DNA of 14,074 bases. Source: Anaerocolumna jejuensis DSM 15929 (lineage in GTDB: Bacteria; Bacillota; Clostridia; Lachnospirales; Lachnospiraceae). A program made the translations under genes and the position numbers. The DNA is taken from NCBI RefSeq assembly GCF_900142215.1, contig NZ_FRAC01000056.1:1-14074 (forward strand), in the 5' to 3' direction. The notes below the pieces were generated by a model. It searched no databases and was not told where the DNA came from. It saw only the letters and a list, made by a program, of their open reading frames with translations. Every line of letters starts with the position of its first letter. Within the stretch, counting starts at the first letter, position 1. Shown in pieces: positions 6,471-14,074 of the stretch.

Positions 6471-7030
6471 TACCCTTAATTTTGTTATTGTGAGTGATCT
6501 CAAACAAAAAAGTACGAGCTAAAAAAGTATTGTACGGTTAACACTTATACTTACTTAAAAGTAAAAAGTTTGAATATCATTGTGGAATAAATACAACAAT
6601 ACATTGCTTAATATCCCTTCTATTTTCTCTTTTGTTAGTAAATATTACATTTTTTATCCCTCCTCATTTGCTCTGACTTAAACCCTTCAAGTAATTTTGT
6701 TAATATTTGTATCTTTAGAAAGGTTTTTAGTAATATTAAAGTTGTATGTATCCCAGTTATTAGGAAGCAATCTTAAAACTCATATTGACTACTTCAATAG
6801 TACTATAACAGTAATTTACAATAATGTAAATACTTTTTAAATATTACTGAAATTAACCATATAGCAAATAAAGAGATCAAATTGTTAGGAGTACAAACTA
6901 GCATCGGTATTAATCTGTATATAATAAAAAAGCATTCCACTATCTTAAGGTATTATGGGATTAATTGGTATTGCCAGAATTATCAAATATGCTATCAGGA
7001 AAGTGTTAAAATTCAACACAACAAAATAAG
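6471..7030. other. AT-rich region without a recognisable gene
   Basis: There is no frame with a start, ribosome binding site and sensible length on either strand. A short open stretch at about 6870-7045 on the plus strand resembles nothing I know. It may be decayed DNA of the mobile element represented by the pseudogenes to its right. Confidence 0.35.
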
Positions 7031-7480
7031 AGGAGGTTCGTATAGATGAAATAATTGATTTAGAGAATAAATTTACTGAAAAGCATTCAAATTTAGCAGT
7101 TAGAATTTTCTCTAGTAATTCTTGGTGGTTACACCTGATGAGTAAATGAATTTATAAAGGTACAAAAGTAAGTTGGTTAATGATATGTGTAATTTAGATT
7201 CAATAATTGGGGTATTAGATTTAAAACGAAGAGAAAAGATATGTTCATATTCCTGTTTTAATTTTGGGTGAAGTATTTTGACCAAGTTAGGCGAAGCATA
7301 TGTACTAAGGGATTATAAGAAAGTTTGTGAAATATAGACAGTTCATTTTTAGAAGTATTTACGGTAACATCACAGCATTGCTAGTCTTACTTCAGTTAGT
7401 ATTATTACGATTGATATAGCAATGTTACAGAGTTTATCATAGAGAAGATGTATGTCCTTTGAAATTAATTCAAAGGAGGT
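7031..7480 (+). pseudogene. Decayed gene remnant(s) of unknown identity
   Basis: A strong AGGAGG (7031-7036) precedes ATG 7046, but the frame stops after two codons. One base off, a stretch from 7045 stays open for about 35 codons (D-E-I-I-D-L-E-N-K-F-T-E-K-H) until a TGA near 7147. Short open pieces with coding-like composition continue in changing frames. The strong ribosome binding site plus frame breaks suggests a gene destroyed by small indels. I cannot assign a family. The same AGGAGGTTCGT leader recurs at 7474-7484 ahead of the next remnant, so both may once have belonged to one operon with the serine recombinase. Confidence 0.35.
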
Positions 7481-7488
7481 TCGTTATC

Positions 7489-7639
7489 TTGGAAAATAGT
7501 GAGGAAGTAAACATTATATTCTGATTTACTAATAAGAGATTTACTTGAGCTATTGTTAGAAAATCAGATAATTAATGTTAACACGTATAATATGGTAGTT
7601 AAGGAGGTCACAGTTCATGGAGCAAATAAATATTTATGA
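7489..7639 (+). pseudogene. Small SHOCT-like recombinase-associated gene, frameshifted
   Basis: From TTG 7489, behind AAGGAGG (7473-7479), the frame reads MENSEEVNI and then hits a TGA at about 7522. One frame over, from 7520, it continues SDLLIRDLLELLLENQIIN followed by a T-Y-N-M-V-V-K-E-V segment to TGA 7637-7639. The L-x-x-L-L-x-x-x-I-I-x-x-x-x-Y pattern resembles short SHOCT-type domains. Small genes of that kind often precede serine recombinases in Clostridia mobile elements. The end overlaps the recombinase start by 23 bases, as in a coupled operon. A single +1 frameshift near 7519 breaks it. Confidence 0.5.
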
Positions 7640-8862
7640 TGCATGTCAATTTTTACAGCATACGCAAGTTACGGGAAAACAAAGAGTCTGTGCTATCCGA
7701 GTAAGTACACAGCATGAGCAACAGACTAATGCTTTAAATAATCAAAATCAGTGAATTGTTGATGAGATTAATATGCATCCAGACTGGATGTTTGATATGA
7801 AAACAGATTTATATATTGATGAAGGTGTTTCTGGAACATCTACCAAAAAGCGTATAGGTTTTAATGAAATGATAGAGAAAGCTAAATCTGGTGAATATGA
7901 TTTAATAGTAACTAGAGAAGTTTGTAGATTCATGCGTAATGCAATGTTGACATTGGTTTTAGTAAATTAATTAGAAAAGTGTGGGGTAGAAGTATATTTT
8001 GTCAATGATGGTATCTGTTATTTTAACAAACATGATTATTTTAAGTTAATCATAATGGCGACATATGCGGAACAAGAATCGAGAAAAGTTACCGAGAGTA
8101 TTTACAGGACAAGCTACAGCGAGAGTTAATGGAATTCATTTTGGTAATGGTAACATTTTAAAATTTCTATAGGAGAGAAATCGAGTAAAACAACATATGA
8201 AATTGTTGTGGAGGAAGCAGCCACTGTACAAAAGATATATGAATTATTACTTCTGGGAAATGGAATGAAGAAAATCAAACATTATCTTGAAGAACATGGA
8301 TAGAAGACGGCAAGTGGAAAGACAAAATGGTATGAGTCTACGATTTAGCTATTGCTAGAAATAGAACTTATTGTGGCGATATTGAATATATGCAAAGTGT
8401 TACGATTGATCCTCTGACGCATGAACGTATAAAGCAGAGTGATAAAAGTCAACGTATAATAAAGAAAGCAAAGCATCCTGCAATTATTGACACTGAAATG
8501 TGGAACAGAGTGCAAGAAGCAATAGTTTCGAGGATAAATCATAATTTAGTGTCAGATGGTAGTAAGCATGCCATAGTGGGAATTGTTGTAAATAAAGACA
8601 TATATTGTAGAAAATTGCGTTGTGGTTGTGGAAGAAGGTTTAAAAAGATTTAGGTAGAAAGGATGGAACGGGTACATATCGTTGTTATGGTTTGATAACT
8701 GATGGTTCAAGCCATAAGGAAAGAAGTAAGATATTAGATGATAATTGATGTGTTGATGGTATTATTGATTGGAAACTGGATTTATTTACATTAAAGGTAT
8801 TTGAAAATTTAAATTATAATATGGAAGAAATTAAAACTAAATTAATACAAATACTTCAATAA
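7617..8862 (+). pseudogene. Large serine recombinase, heavily degraded
   Basis: Starts at ATG 7617 behind AAGGAGG (7601-7607). Translated pieces follow the large serine recombinase family in order: catalytic start K-Q-R-V-C-A-I-R-V-S-T (nucleophilic Ser), YIDEGVSGTSTKKR, DLIVTREVCRFMRN, GVEVYFVNDGI, MATYAEQESRKV, a recombinase domain (TASGKTKWY, RNRTYCGDIEYMQ, KHPAIIDTEMWNRVQEA) and a zinc-ribbon remnant (RCGCGRRF, TYRCYG). Lesions: stops TGA 7752, TAA 7968, TAG 8301 and TGA 8746, and frame changes near 8098, 8167, 8345 and 8650. It ends at TAA 8860-8862, short of a full C-terminal coiled region, just before the IS21 fragment. Such enzymes integrate and excise phages and conjugative or mobilisable elements. 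This copy is dead and marks an old element. Confidence 0.88.
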
Positions 8863-8873
8863 TAGGGTACAGT

Positions 8874-9278
8874 TCAAATCTTTCGCTTGATATGCATGGT
8901 CGCATGGTGTTTCTGCTCGTCTGGCTGGATATAGTAGCAAAACTGGGAATACATAAGCGGTTCCTCGTTGTTTAAACGGCAATCCTCCATGTATTTTGTC
9001 CATAGAAGTTTTTTACTTACACCGTTTTTTAGTAGTTCTTTGCGGATGTAAGAAAAATCAGGCGTACGTTTGATGGTATTCGCCTTGGTTTGAGGAAACA
9101 TAGTTTCCTCAAGGACAGAGTCTGTCGTGCGATCTTCAACTGACCATGAAATATGCAATTCATTGGCGCGTTTTACAACTTTAGACATTGTGTCTCGGGA
9201 ACATCTAAAACTTAATGCAATGTTCCGCTCGCTGAAGCTTAGACTTTTAAGTCTAAGGATTTCACGATAATTGGTCAT
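8874..9278 (-). pseudogene. istA: IS21-family istA transposase, truncated to its N-terminus
   Basis: A 134-aa reading frame from ATG 9278 behind AAAGGAGGT. It opens MTNYREILRLKSLSFSERN and goes on to CSRDTMSKVVKRANEL, the helix-turn-helix of IS21 IstA. Further on, S-Y-I-R-K-E-L, W-x-x-Y and Y-S-Q-F-C-Y-Y match the family up to just before the DDE catalytic domain, where it stops after T-M-H-I-K-R-K-I. Complete IstA is about 400-510 aa and is followed by istB; neither the catalytic domain nor istB is present. The stop lies 12 bases from the end of the serine-recombinase remnant, so the break is a deletion or recombination junction. The fragment could at most bind DNA. Confidence 0.85.
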
Positions 9279-9430
9279 AAAAATGACCTCCTTTAAATGG
9301 ATTTACATCTATAACAGATGCATGTATAGATTATTATAAGAAAAACCCAGATGCTGTTTATTTGATTTTATCATAGGTAGTGATTATATTCGTAGCTCCT
9401 TGGCGAAATTAAATAAAAAATATCAATAAA
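9279..9430. other. Spacer with the presumed IS21 left end
   Basis: No gene seen. It should contain the IS21 terminus upstream of istA. The small inverted repeat CATCTATAACAGATG (9307-9321) lies there, but I cannot fix the element's edge. A short frame ending Y-Y-K-K-N-P-D-A-V-Y before TAG at about 9376 might be a scrap of an older gene. Confidence 0.3.
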
Positions 9431-9459
9431 TTGCATAAATAGCCAGAATCTGTTATTAT
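9431..9459 (+). promoter_or_regulatory. Predicted sigma-A promoter of the HEPN/NB-ARC/TPR gene
   Basis: TTGCAT (9431-9436) and TATTAT (9454-9459) are 17 bases apart, about 38 bases before the ATG at 9498. A 12-bp palindrome ATATAGCTATAT (9458-9469) overlaps the -10 and may be an operator. The ribosome binding site GAGGTGAG is at 9486-9493. Confidence 0.55.
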
Positions 9460-9497
9460 ATAGCTATATTAACTTACAATATTATGAGGTGAGATAA

Positions 9498-12029
9498 ATG
9501 ATTAAGTTGGCTTTTGATGCAAGAGATTATGGTTATACAATTATTTCTAGATTTGAAAAGACGCTAAGGAATTATTTAAATAATGAACTATTGACTAGAA
9601 CCGATAATATTATGAATCTAATTCCTACTGGAGTGATTGAAGCTGGTGAGAGAAGGATTAATAATAATTCTGATTTTAATGATATATTAGAAAATATTGA
9701 CTTTATTCATTTAAAAGAAATAATTATTTATAAAGATAACTATGTTTGCCTTTATGACAGTTCTAAATTAGATAAAAAAGATTTTATTAATATTATGGAT
9801 AGTTTATATGAATTAAGATGCAAAATTGCTCATATTAGAGGCTTTTTTACGAATTCTGATTTGAATAATTTATATAACGAAGTAATGGCGATATGCGTTA
9901 ATATGATACATATAGATGAAGATTTTTTAATGTTTCTAAATGTTGTGTTAACTACACCTGAAGAATTAGTAGAAAAAGTTCCATTGGATTTTCTTTCTGA
10001 TTCGATAAAGAATTATGAAGTTTTAAATAATATACCAATTGCGGATTATGAATATGAAGGCGGATTTGTTGGAAGAAATGATGATAAAGAAAAAATCATA
10101 AAAATGTTAGAAGATGGAATGCATCGAGTTATTACTATATCAGGTGCAGGAGGTGTTGGAAAATCAGCATTAGTTCTAAATATTGTAAATGATATTTTAA
10201 GAAAGAAAATTATAAAATATGATTGCGTAATATGGGTTAGTGCTAAAGAAAATAAATTAACATATTTAGGAATTGAAGATATAGAACCGACATTAAAAAG
10301 CTATGAAGAATTATTGGATACTATATTAGATGTTATGGGATTTGATTATTCCTCATATATTACATTAGAAAGTAAAGAAGAAGATGTAAATATTTTATTT
10401 GATGCTTGTGACAAAGTCTTATTAGTTATTGATAACTTAGAGACAATAACTGATGATAGAATAATTAATTTTATTCTTGATTCTCATACTAAAACAAATA
10501 TATTAATAACAAGTAGGCGTGGATTAGGGCAAGTTGAACGTAGATACGATTTGAAACAATTAAAAGAAAAAGAAGCTATTCATTTATTTAGAACTATTTG
10601 TAGAGAAAAAAATTTAGTGAAATTAATAGCATGTAATGAAACAATAATTAAGTTGTATGTAAATAAAGTCTATTGTTATCCATTAGCAATAAAATGGGTT
10701 TTGGGTCAAGTAGCAATAGGTAAGGATATAAATAACTTAATAGATAATATAAATGAAAGTACGAGTGATATTTCACAATTTTGTTTTGAACAAATTTATT
10801 CAGATTTAACACGAGAAGCAAAAGTGATATTATGCACTTTAAGTTTATATGAAGATAATCTTTCTAAAGGTATTTTAAAATACATATCTAATTTAAATGA
10901 AGTTATATTCGAAGATTCTATTAAGTCTCTAGTGTTAGTCTCTATAATAATACCTGAGCAGACAATTAATAAAGATAATCAACAGATTAGTACTCTCTAT
11001 TCACTTTTACCTTTAACACGAGGATATGTAAAAGCCCAATTAGATAAGGAAAGTATTTTGAAGCAACAAATACAGGATAGGATGTTAACAGTTGATAATA
11101 CATTGGAAGAAGCTGAAAGAGCACAGAAACAATACCGATATAGCTTGTCAAATTTAGGAGCAAATACAGAAGAAGAAAAAGTTGCAGCAATGTTAGCTCA
11201 AACAGCTTATCAAAAGTATCAAGCTGGAAATTACTTAGATGCTGTTGAATCATATAAAAGAGCAATTGAAATAGCACCTAGATTTTCATCAATATATAGA
11301 AATTGGGCAGTTATGGAATCTATTGAGAATCATTGGCTAGAGGCTGATAGTCTAATGGATAAAGCAGTTAAATATAGTCCTGAAGATGTTCAAATTTGGT
11401 TATCTTGGGGAAATATTAAAAGAAAAAATGATAAAATAAAAGATGCATTTTCATATTATAGTAAAGCTTATGAACTAAATCCTGATGATAATGTTGTTTT
11501 GAATTCTTATGCACTTGCATTAAGTAGAATGGGTGAATATGAAAAAGCAGATAATTTAATGAATAAGGCATTAAACATGGGAGAAGGAAAACCTAATAAT
11601 AGACATTTAATAATTAATTATACAAGTATAGCAGAAAACTTAAAAAAGTGGGCTGAAGCATATAGTTTTGATAAAGATTATAAGAAAGCAGAAGAAAAGT
11701 TAAAAATAGCTCTGCATGATATGGAACTTGCTGTTAAAATTGATGATAGTGATATAAGAAGTAGTATTCTTTATAGAGAGATTTTGATCGATTTAGGTTA
11801 TCTTATGAAAAATATGAAACAATTTGATAAAGCAGAAGTTAATTTTAGAAAAGTAATAAAATCATCAACAAAAAAGTTCAGAGAAATGGAAATATATTCC
11901 AGGGCTATAATCGGATTATTAGATTTATTTGTAATGCAAGAAAAGATAGATGAAGTTAAGAAAATTATATATGAAGGAGAGAAGATAATAAAACGTGTTG
12001 GAAAAAGCCAACTATATAAGTTGAATTAA
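9498..12029 (+). pseudogene. HEPN-NB-ARC-TPR STAND NTPase (bacterial NLR-like), 5' part, disrupted by IS630
   Basis: An 843-aa frame. Residues 1-165 form a helical domain with Arg107-C-K-I-A-His112, the R-x4-H motif of HEPN ribonucleases. An NB-ARC-type STAND NTPase follows at about 180-450: Walker A G216-AGGVGKS, Walker B LLVID312NLE, sensor TSR340R, and P395-L in C-Y-P-L-A-I. A linker and winged-helix-like part (about 450-550) lead to TPR repeats at about 555-760 (A-Y-Q-K-Y-Q-A-G-N-Y and several repeats ending in P-E-D/P-D-D). Such proteins sense phage or stress signals through the TPRs, oligomerise with ATP and activate the effector, here probably RNA cleavage. The last three residues (K-L-N) and the stop come from the IS630 end; the native C-terminus lies at 13157-13416. 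The truncated protein may or may not work. The gene is very AT-rich and codirectional with its own promoter. Its defence role is inferred from architecture. Confidence 0.85.
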
Positions 12030-12040
12030 GTTTTTGTGAC
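12019..12040 (+). repeat. IS630 left terminal inverted repeat
   Basis: AGTTGAATTAAG... up to TGTGAC. It matches the reverse complement of 13131-13152 at about 15 of 22 positions, including the first seven and the inner TGTG. It also supplies the last codons and stop of the truncated NTPase ORF. Confidence 0.75.
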
Positions 12041-12041
12041 T

Positions 12042-13081
12042 TCACAATTTACAGCATAACCTTTGGATTACAGCTTCTGGTTCAGCACTTATGGTCTTAA
12101 GAAATGCATTTACATTTTTCCTGATTTCAGGAACTGTTTTGTAAAAAACATTGTAAATGACCTTTTCCTTTAACCATTTCCACAGTCCTTCTATAAGATT
12201 CAGATTTGGACTATAGGGTGGCAAAAACATAAGTTGAAGAAGAGTTTCATTTTCCTTCAAAAACGACTCAAGCAGCTTTGCATGGTGGATACGTGCATTA
12301 TCTAAAATTACAACGGTTTTGCCCTTTGGGTTCTTTGACAATAGGTTTTCAAGGAATTTTAGAAATATTTTTGCATCGTATGTATCATGCTCCTCACAGT
12401 ATATTTCTCCTGTTTCATAATTTAGGTAGCCAACCAGTTTGACTCCCCTATGTTTGCCGAAGGTTCTGATGATTCGTTGCTTGCCACGCTCAAACCAGGT
12501 TTGATGAATTGCTTGGTAGTCTCTTATCATTGATTCGTCTACAAAAAGGATTTGCTGAATTTTGCCGTCCAGCAAGTTTTTTTAACCTTTGCAAAGTCCT
12601 GAACAAATTGCTCTTGTTTCTGCTTATCTGCTTTAGCAAGAACATAGGTCGGGCGAGTGTATGAGAGCCCCATACGGTCTAACATTTTGGTTATTCCGCG
12701 GATGGAATAATCATAGTTGTATTTGCACTTAATGTATTTACCAATCAGTCCTGCTGTCCAGTTGAATTCTGCTGGAAAACCTACCTCTGAAGGTATTTTA
12801 CTAAGAATAACCAGTTTCAATTCTGCTTGTTGTTCATTTGTAAGCCTTGTAGGCCTTCCAAGTATTGGTTTGTCTACAATTCCTGCTAAACCTTCGGTTT
12901 TATATGCTGTGTACACGTTGGTAACTGTATTTGGAGATACTCCAACAATTTGAGCTACTTCTTTACGGGTTTTACCGGAAAGAAAGAGATAGAGTGCTTG
13001 GTATCTTTTGAAAACTCTAACTTTCTTTTCTGAATCCATTGCTTTTTTTATTAAATTTAATTCTTCCTGTGATGCTCTCAT
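12042..13081 (-). CDS. IS630-family transposase, two overlapping frames joined by a -1 shift
   Basis: Start at 13081 (MRASQEEL), with AAAGGA upstream; the longer frame from 13135 begins in the terminal repeat. The first frame (13081-12539) holds the N-terminal helix-turn-helix (KTRKEVAQIVGVSPNTV) and a winged-helix half. The second (to 12042) holds the DDE domain: Asp in ILFVDES, Asp in VVILDNARIHH, and Glu in PNLNLIEGLW, 36 residues after the second Asp by my count. Seven A's on the sense strand (12583-12577) sit where the frames meet; a -1 slip gives V-K-K-N-L-L-D-G-K and one protein of about 345 aa, normal for the family. Programmed shifting at such A-runs is known in IS elements, so the transposase may be functional. 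A simple indel mutation is the alternative. Confidence 0.85.
12577..12583 (-). promoter_or_regulatory. Putative programmed frameshift site (A7) in the IS630 transposase
   Basis: GTT-AAA-AAA-ACT in the zero frame becomes AAA-AAC-TTG after a -1 slip, which links the helix-turn-helix half to the catalytic half. The frames overlap by 37 bases around this run. Confidence 0.6.
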
Positions 13082-13130
13082 AATAAATTCCATCCTTTGC
13101 AAAAGTGTCACAAGGAATATCGGGAAATTT

Positions 13131-13152
13131 GCCACATTTATTTAGTTCAACT
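13131..13152 (-). repeat. IS630 right terminal inverted repeat
   Basis: Read on the minus strand: AGTTGAACTAAA, then TGTGGC. It pairs with 12019-12040. Confidence 0.75.
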
Positions 13153-13156
13153 TATA

Positions 13157-13416
13157 TAGTTGAAAAGTTTAATAAATATAAAAAAATAGTTAATAATTTT
13201 GATAACCGAATGTTAGGTAAAATAATAAGGTGTAATTCATATAAAAAGTTTATCGTTATTGAAAATTTTAATTCTCAAGGAGATACTTATTTATCATTTT
13301 TAAATGAATTTAGAGATTTTATAGTAATTGATGATGATTTAATAGAAAGAAAAGTTGAATTCACTCCCGAAATAGTGGATGGCAAAAAAACAGCTAAGGA
13401 TGTTAAGTTTGTGTAG
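13157..13416 (+). pseudogene. C-terminal part of the NTPase gene with a cold-shock-like domain
   Basis: Immediately right of the IS630 copy an open frame reads V-E-K-F-N-K-Y-K-K, then GKIIRCNSYKKFIVIENF, G-D-T-Y-L-S-F, V-E-F and K-K-T-A-K-D-V-K-F-V to TAG 13414-13416. The G-x-I ... F-I ... G-D-x-(F/Y) ... V-x-F ... A-x-x-V spacing over about 66 residues is that of a cold-shock (OB-fold, nucleic-acid-binding) domain, although the usual aromatic RNP residues are partly replaced. It has no start codon or ribosome binding site of its own; an ATG in the same frame lies inside IS630. Joined to 9498-12018 across one TATA it gives 927 codons with no stop, so it is the lost C-terminus of the HEPN/NB-ARC/TPR protein. 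Strand and AT-rich codon use agree. Confidence 0.8.
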
Positions 13417-13570
13417 TTATAAATTTATTAAAATTGCTCACCACTGAGCCACAGGCAGTTTTAAATAATAAATAAGATGGGATTTTCTCTGAGAGAAGAA
13501 CGTAGTTTTTATTGAGAATAAGTTAGAGGCCCTTATATTGACTGGAAAAAGTTGATATGAGGGGTTTTGA
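13417..13570. other. Short spacer without a recognised gene
   Basis: AT-rich sequence between the NTPase gene end and the IS256 terminus. Small inverted repeats GCTCA/TGAGC (13436-13449) and TTCTCT-G-AGAGAA (13484-13496) are present. Neither is followed by a clear U-run, so no terminator is called. Confidence 0.35.
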
Positions 13571-13616
13571 GGCTCCGTTTCTTATTTTGTGTAAACTCGT
13601 TTTACAGAATACTCCA

Positions 13617-13721
13617 TTTTGAGCTTGATGATAATACACAAAATCCATGAAACGCTGTCAAGGCAAGGGGTTCAGCCTTTACTGTGGTTCATGGATTTTA
13701 TAAAATAATTAAGGCTCAAAA
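13617..13721. repeat. Nested inverted repeat in the IS256 leader
   Basis: Three nested perfect stems share one centre: TTTTGAGC/GCTCAAAA (13617-13624 with 13714-13721), AAAATCCATGAA/TTCATGGATTTT (13640-13651 with 13688-13699) and AAGGC/GCCTT (13660-13664 with 13675-13679). In RNA this would fold into one long rod. It may shield the transposase from outside transcription or be a small palindromic element; no U-run makes it a plain terminator. Confidence 0.65.
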
Positions 13722-13829
13722 GTTCCAAAACACAGAATTTGAAACAGTGAGTCTGTGAAAATTTTTCTGTAAATAAGATTTTATAGGGTCTTCTATGGTA
13801 AAATATTATATCATAGGAGGCCTTTTATT

Positions 13830-14074
13830 ATGGCAAGAGAAAAGAAACCAGTACATAAGGTACAAATGACAGACGGAAAACGCAACATCATTCAGCAGCT
13901 CCTGCAGGAGTACGACATCCAGTCCGCAGAAGACATTCAGGATGCACTCAAGGATCTACTTGGCGGCACCATCAAAGAAATGATGGAAACGGAGATGGAT
14001 AACCATCTTGGCTATGAAAAATCAGAACGTTCTGACAGCGATGATTACCGCAATGGTTACAAGTCCAAGCGTAT
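13830..14074 (+). CDS. IS256-family (mutator-type) transposase, N-terminal part, runs off the window
   Basis: From ATG 13830, behind AGGAGG at 13815-13820, 81 codons stay open to the end of the window. The sequence (MAREKKPVHKVQMTDGKR, then L-L-Q-E-Y-D-I-Q-S, MMETEMDNHLGYEKSE, D-Y-R-N-G-Y-K-S-K-R) is the standard IS256 family N-terminus, whose M-x-x-E-M-x-x-H-L-G-Y-E-K and Y-R-N-G blocks are diagnostic. The full protein is about 400 aa with a DDE catalytic domain not yet reached here. These elements move by copy-out/paste-in through a circular intermediate. It is higher in GC than the NTPase gene before it. Confidence 0.92.
   Translation, partial: MAREKKPVHKVQMTDGKRNIIQQLLQEYDIQSAEDIQDALKDLLGGTIKEMMETEMDNHLGYEKSERSDSDDYRNGYKSKR

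Larger units (their letters stand above)
12019..13152 (-). mobile_element. IS630-family insertion sequence inside the NTPase gene
   Basis: A 1134-bp element with terminal inverted repeats that begin AGTTGAAYTAA on both sides and stay similar for about 22 bases (to TGTGRC). TATA flanks both ends (12015-12018, 13153-13156). Removing one TATA rejoins the interrupted gene in frame; removing only the TA typical of IS630 would leave an immediate TAG. The flanks form a palindromic CAAC(TA)nGTTG target, a kind of site favoured by IS630/Tc1 transposases. It carries one transposase in two frames. Confidence 0.85.
13571..14074 (+). mobile_element. IS256-family element, left end and partial transposase
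   Basis: The stretch at 13571-13595 (TCCGT then TTTTGTGTAAAC) resembles the conserved inner part of IS256-family terminal repeats, which end in TGTGTAAA. About 235 bases of leader with a nested hairpin precede the transposase start at 13830. The right half lies beyond the window, so the terminal repeat cannot be paired. Confidence 0.6.

Noticed and set aside
7748..7933. Minus-strand frame, and a similar one at 8345-8542
   Set aside because: Antisense of the serine-recombinase remnant, whose plus-strand motifs are unmistakable.
10987..11277. 96-aa minus-strand leucine-rich frame
   Set aside because: Antisense of the linker and first TPR repeats of the NTPase gene; the Leu richness arises from complementing Lys/Glu codons.
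12717..12953. 78-aa plus-strand frame within IS630
   Set aside because: Antisense of the helix-turn-helix half of the transposase.
13105..13416. A separate 103-aa gene starting at ATG 13105
   Set aside because: The start lies in the IS630 end without a ribosome binding site; the meaningful part begins after the IS and continues the NTPase gene.
1..14074. CRISPR array, tRNA, rRNA or riboswitch
   Set aside because: I saw no regularly spaced repeats, cloverleaf or known aptamer core; only isolated hairpins are present.

Overview
The window looks like accessory DNA from a gut-type Firmicute, most likely a Lachnospiraceae or related Clostridia. The evidence is the AT-rich background, strong AGGAGG ribosome binding sites, and the mix of IS66, IS21, IS630 and IS256 elements with large serine recombinases. 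No housekeeping gene is present. Base and codon usage shifts between blocks: the recombinase trio and IS ends are moderate in GC, while 4.7-9.5 kb and the NTPase gene are very AT-rich. This is typical of layered horizontal transfer. Genus is inference only.

Layout. (1) 27-4173 is a recombinase-in-trio (RIT-like) element: three consecutive co-directional tyrosine recombinases (634, 329 and 340 aa), each with a full catalytic set, between perfect 87-bp inverted repeats. It sits inside tnpB of an IS66-family element that reads leftwards. The two halves of tnpB flank it (1-26 and 4174-4221), and the broken tnpA follows at 4211-4557. (2) 4.7-6.5 kb holds two leftward genes: a secreted protein of about 274 aa that resembles geobacillin-26-type bacteriocins (tentative), and a 130-aa four-helix membrane protein that could be its immunity protein (inference). 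Each has a recognisable promoter. (3) 7.0-8.9 kb is a graveyard: a SHOCT-like small gene remnant and a large serine recombinase with many stops and frameshifts, abutting a truncated IS21 istA. (4) 9.5-13.4 kb carries a large STAND NTPase gene with a HEPN-like N-terminus (R-x4-H), an NB-ARC-type NTPase, TPR repeats and, downstream of an inserted IS630 element, a C-terminal cold-shock-like domain in a matching frame. (5) 13.57 kb to the end is the start of an IS256-family element with a structured leader and the first 81 codons of its transposase.

How it fits together. The segment is a nested-insertion hotspot carrying two candidate conflict systems: a bacteriocin-like pair, and a bacterial NLR-like sensor whose domains suggest phage defence through RNA cleavage. 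The IS630 copy has split the sensor gene at a TA-rich site, so the visible 843-aa ORF is a truncated form of a protein of about 926 aa. The most interesting items are this HEPN/NB-ARC/TPR/cold-shock architecture, the RIT-like element with an asymmetric core-like palindrome at one end only, and the secreted protein/membrane protein pair.
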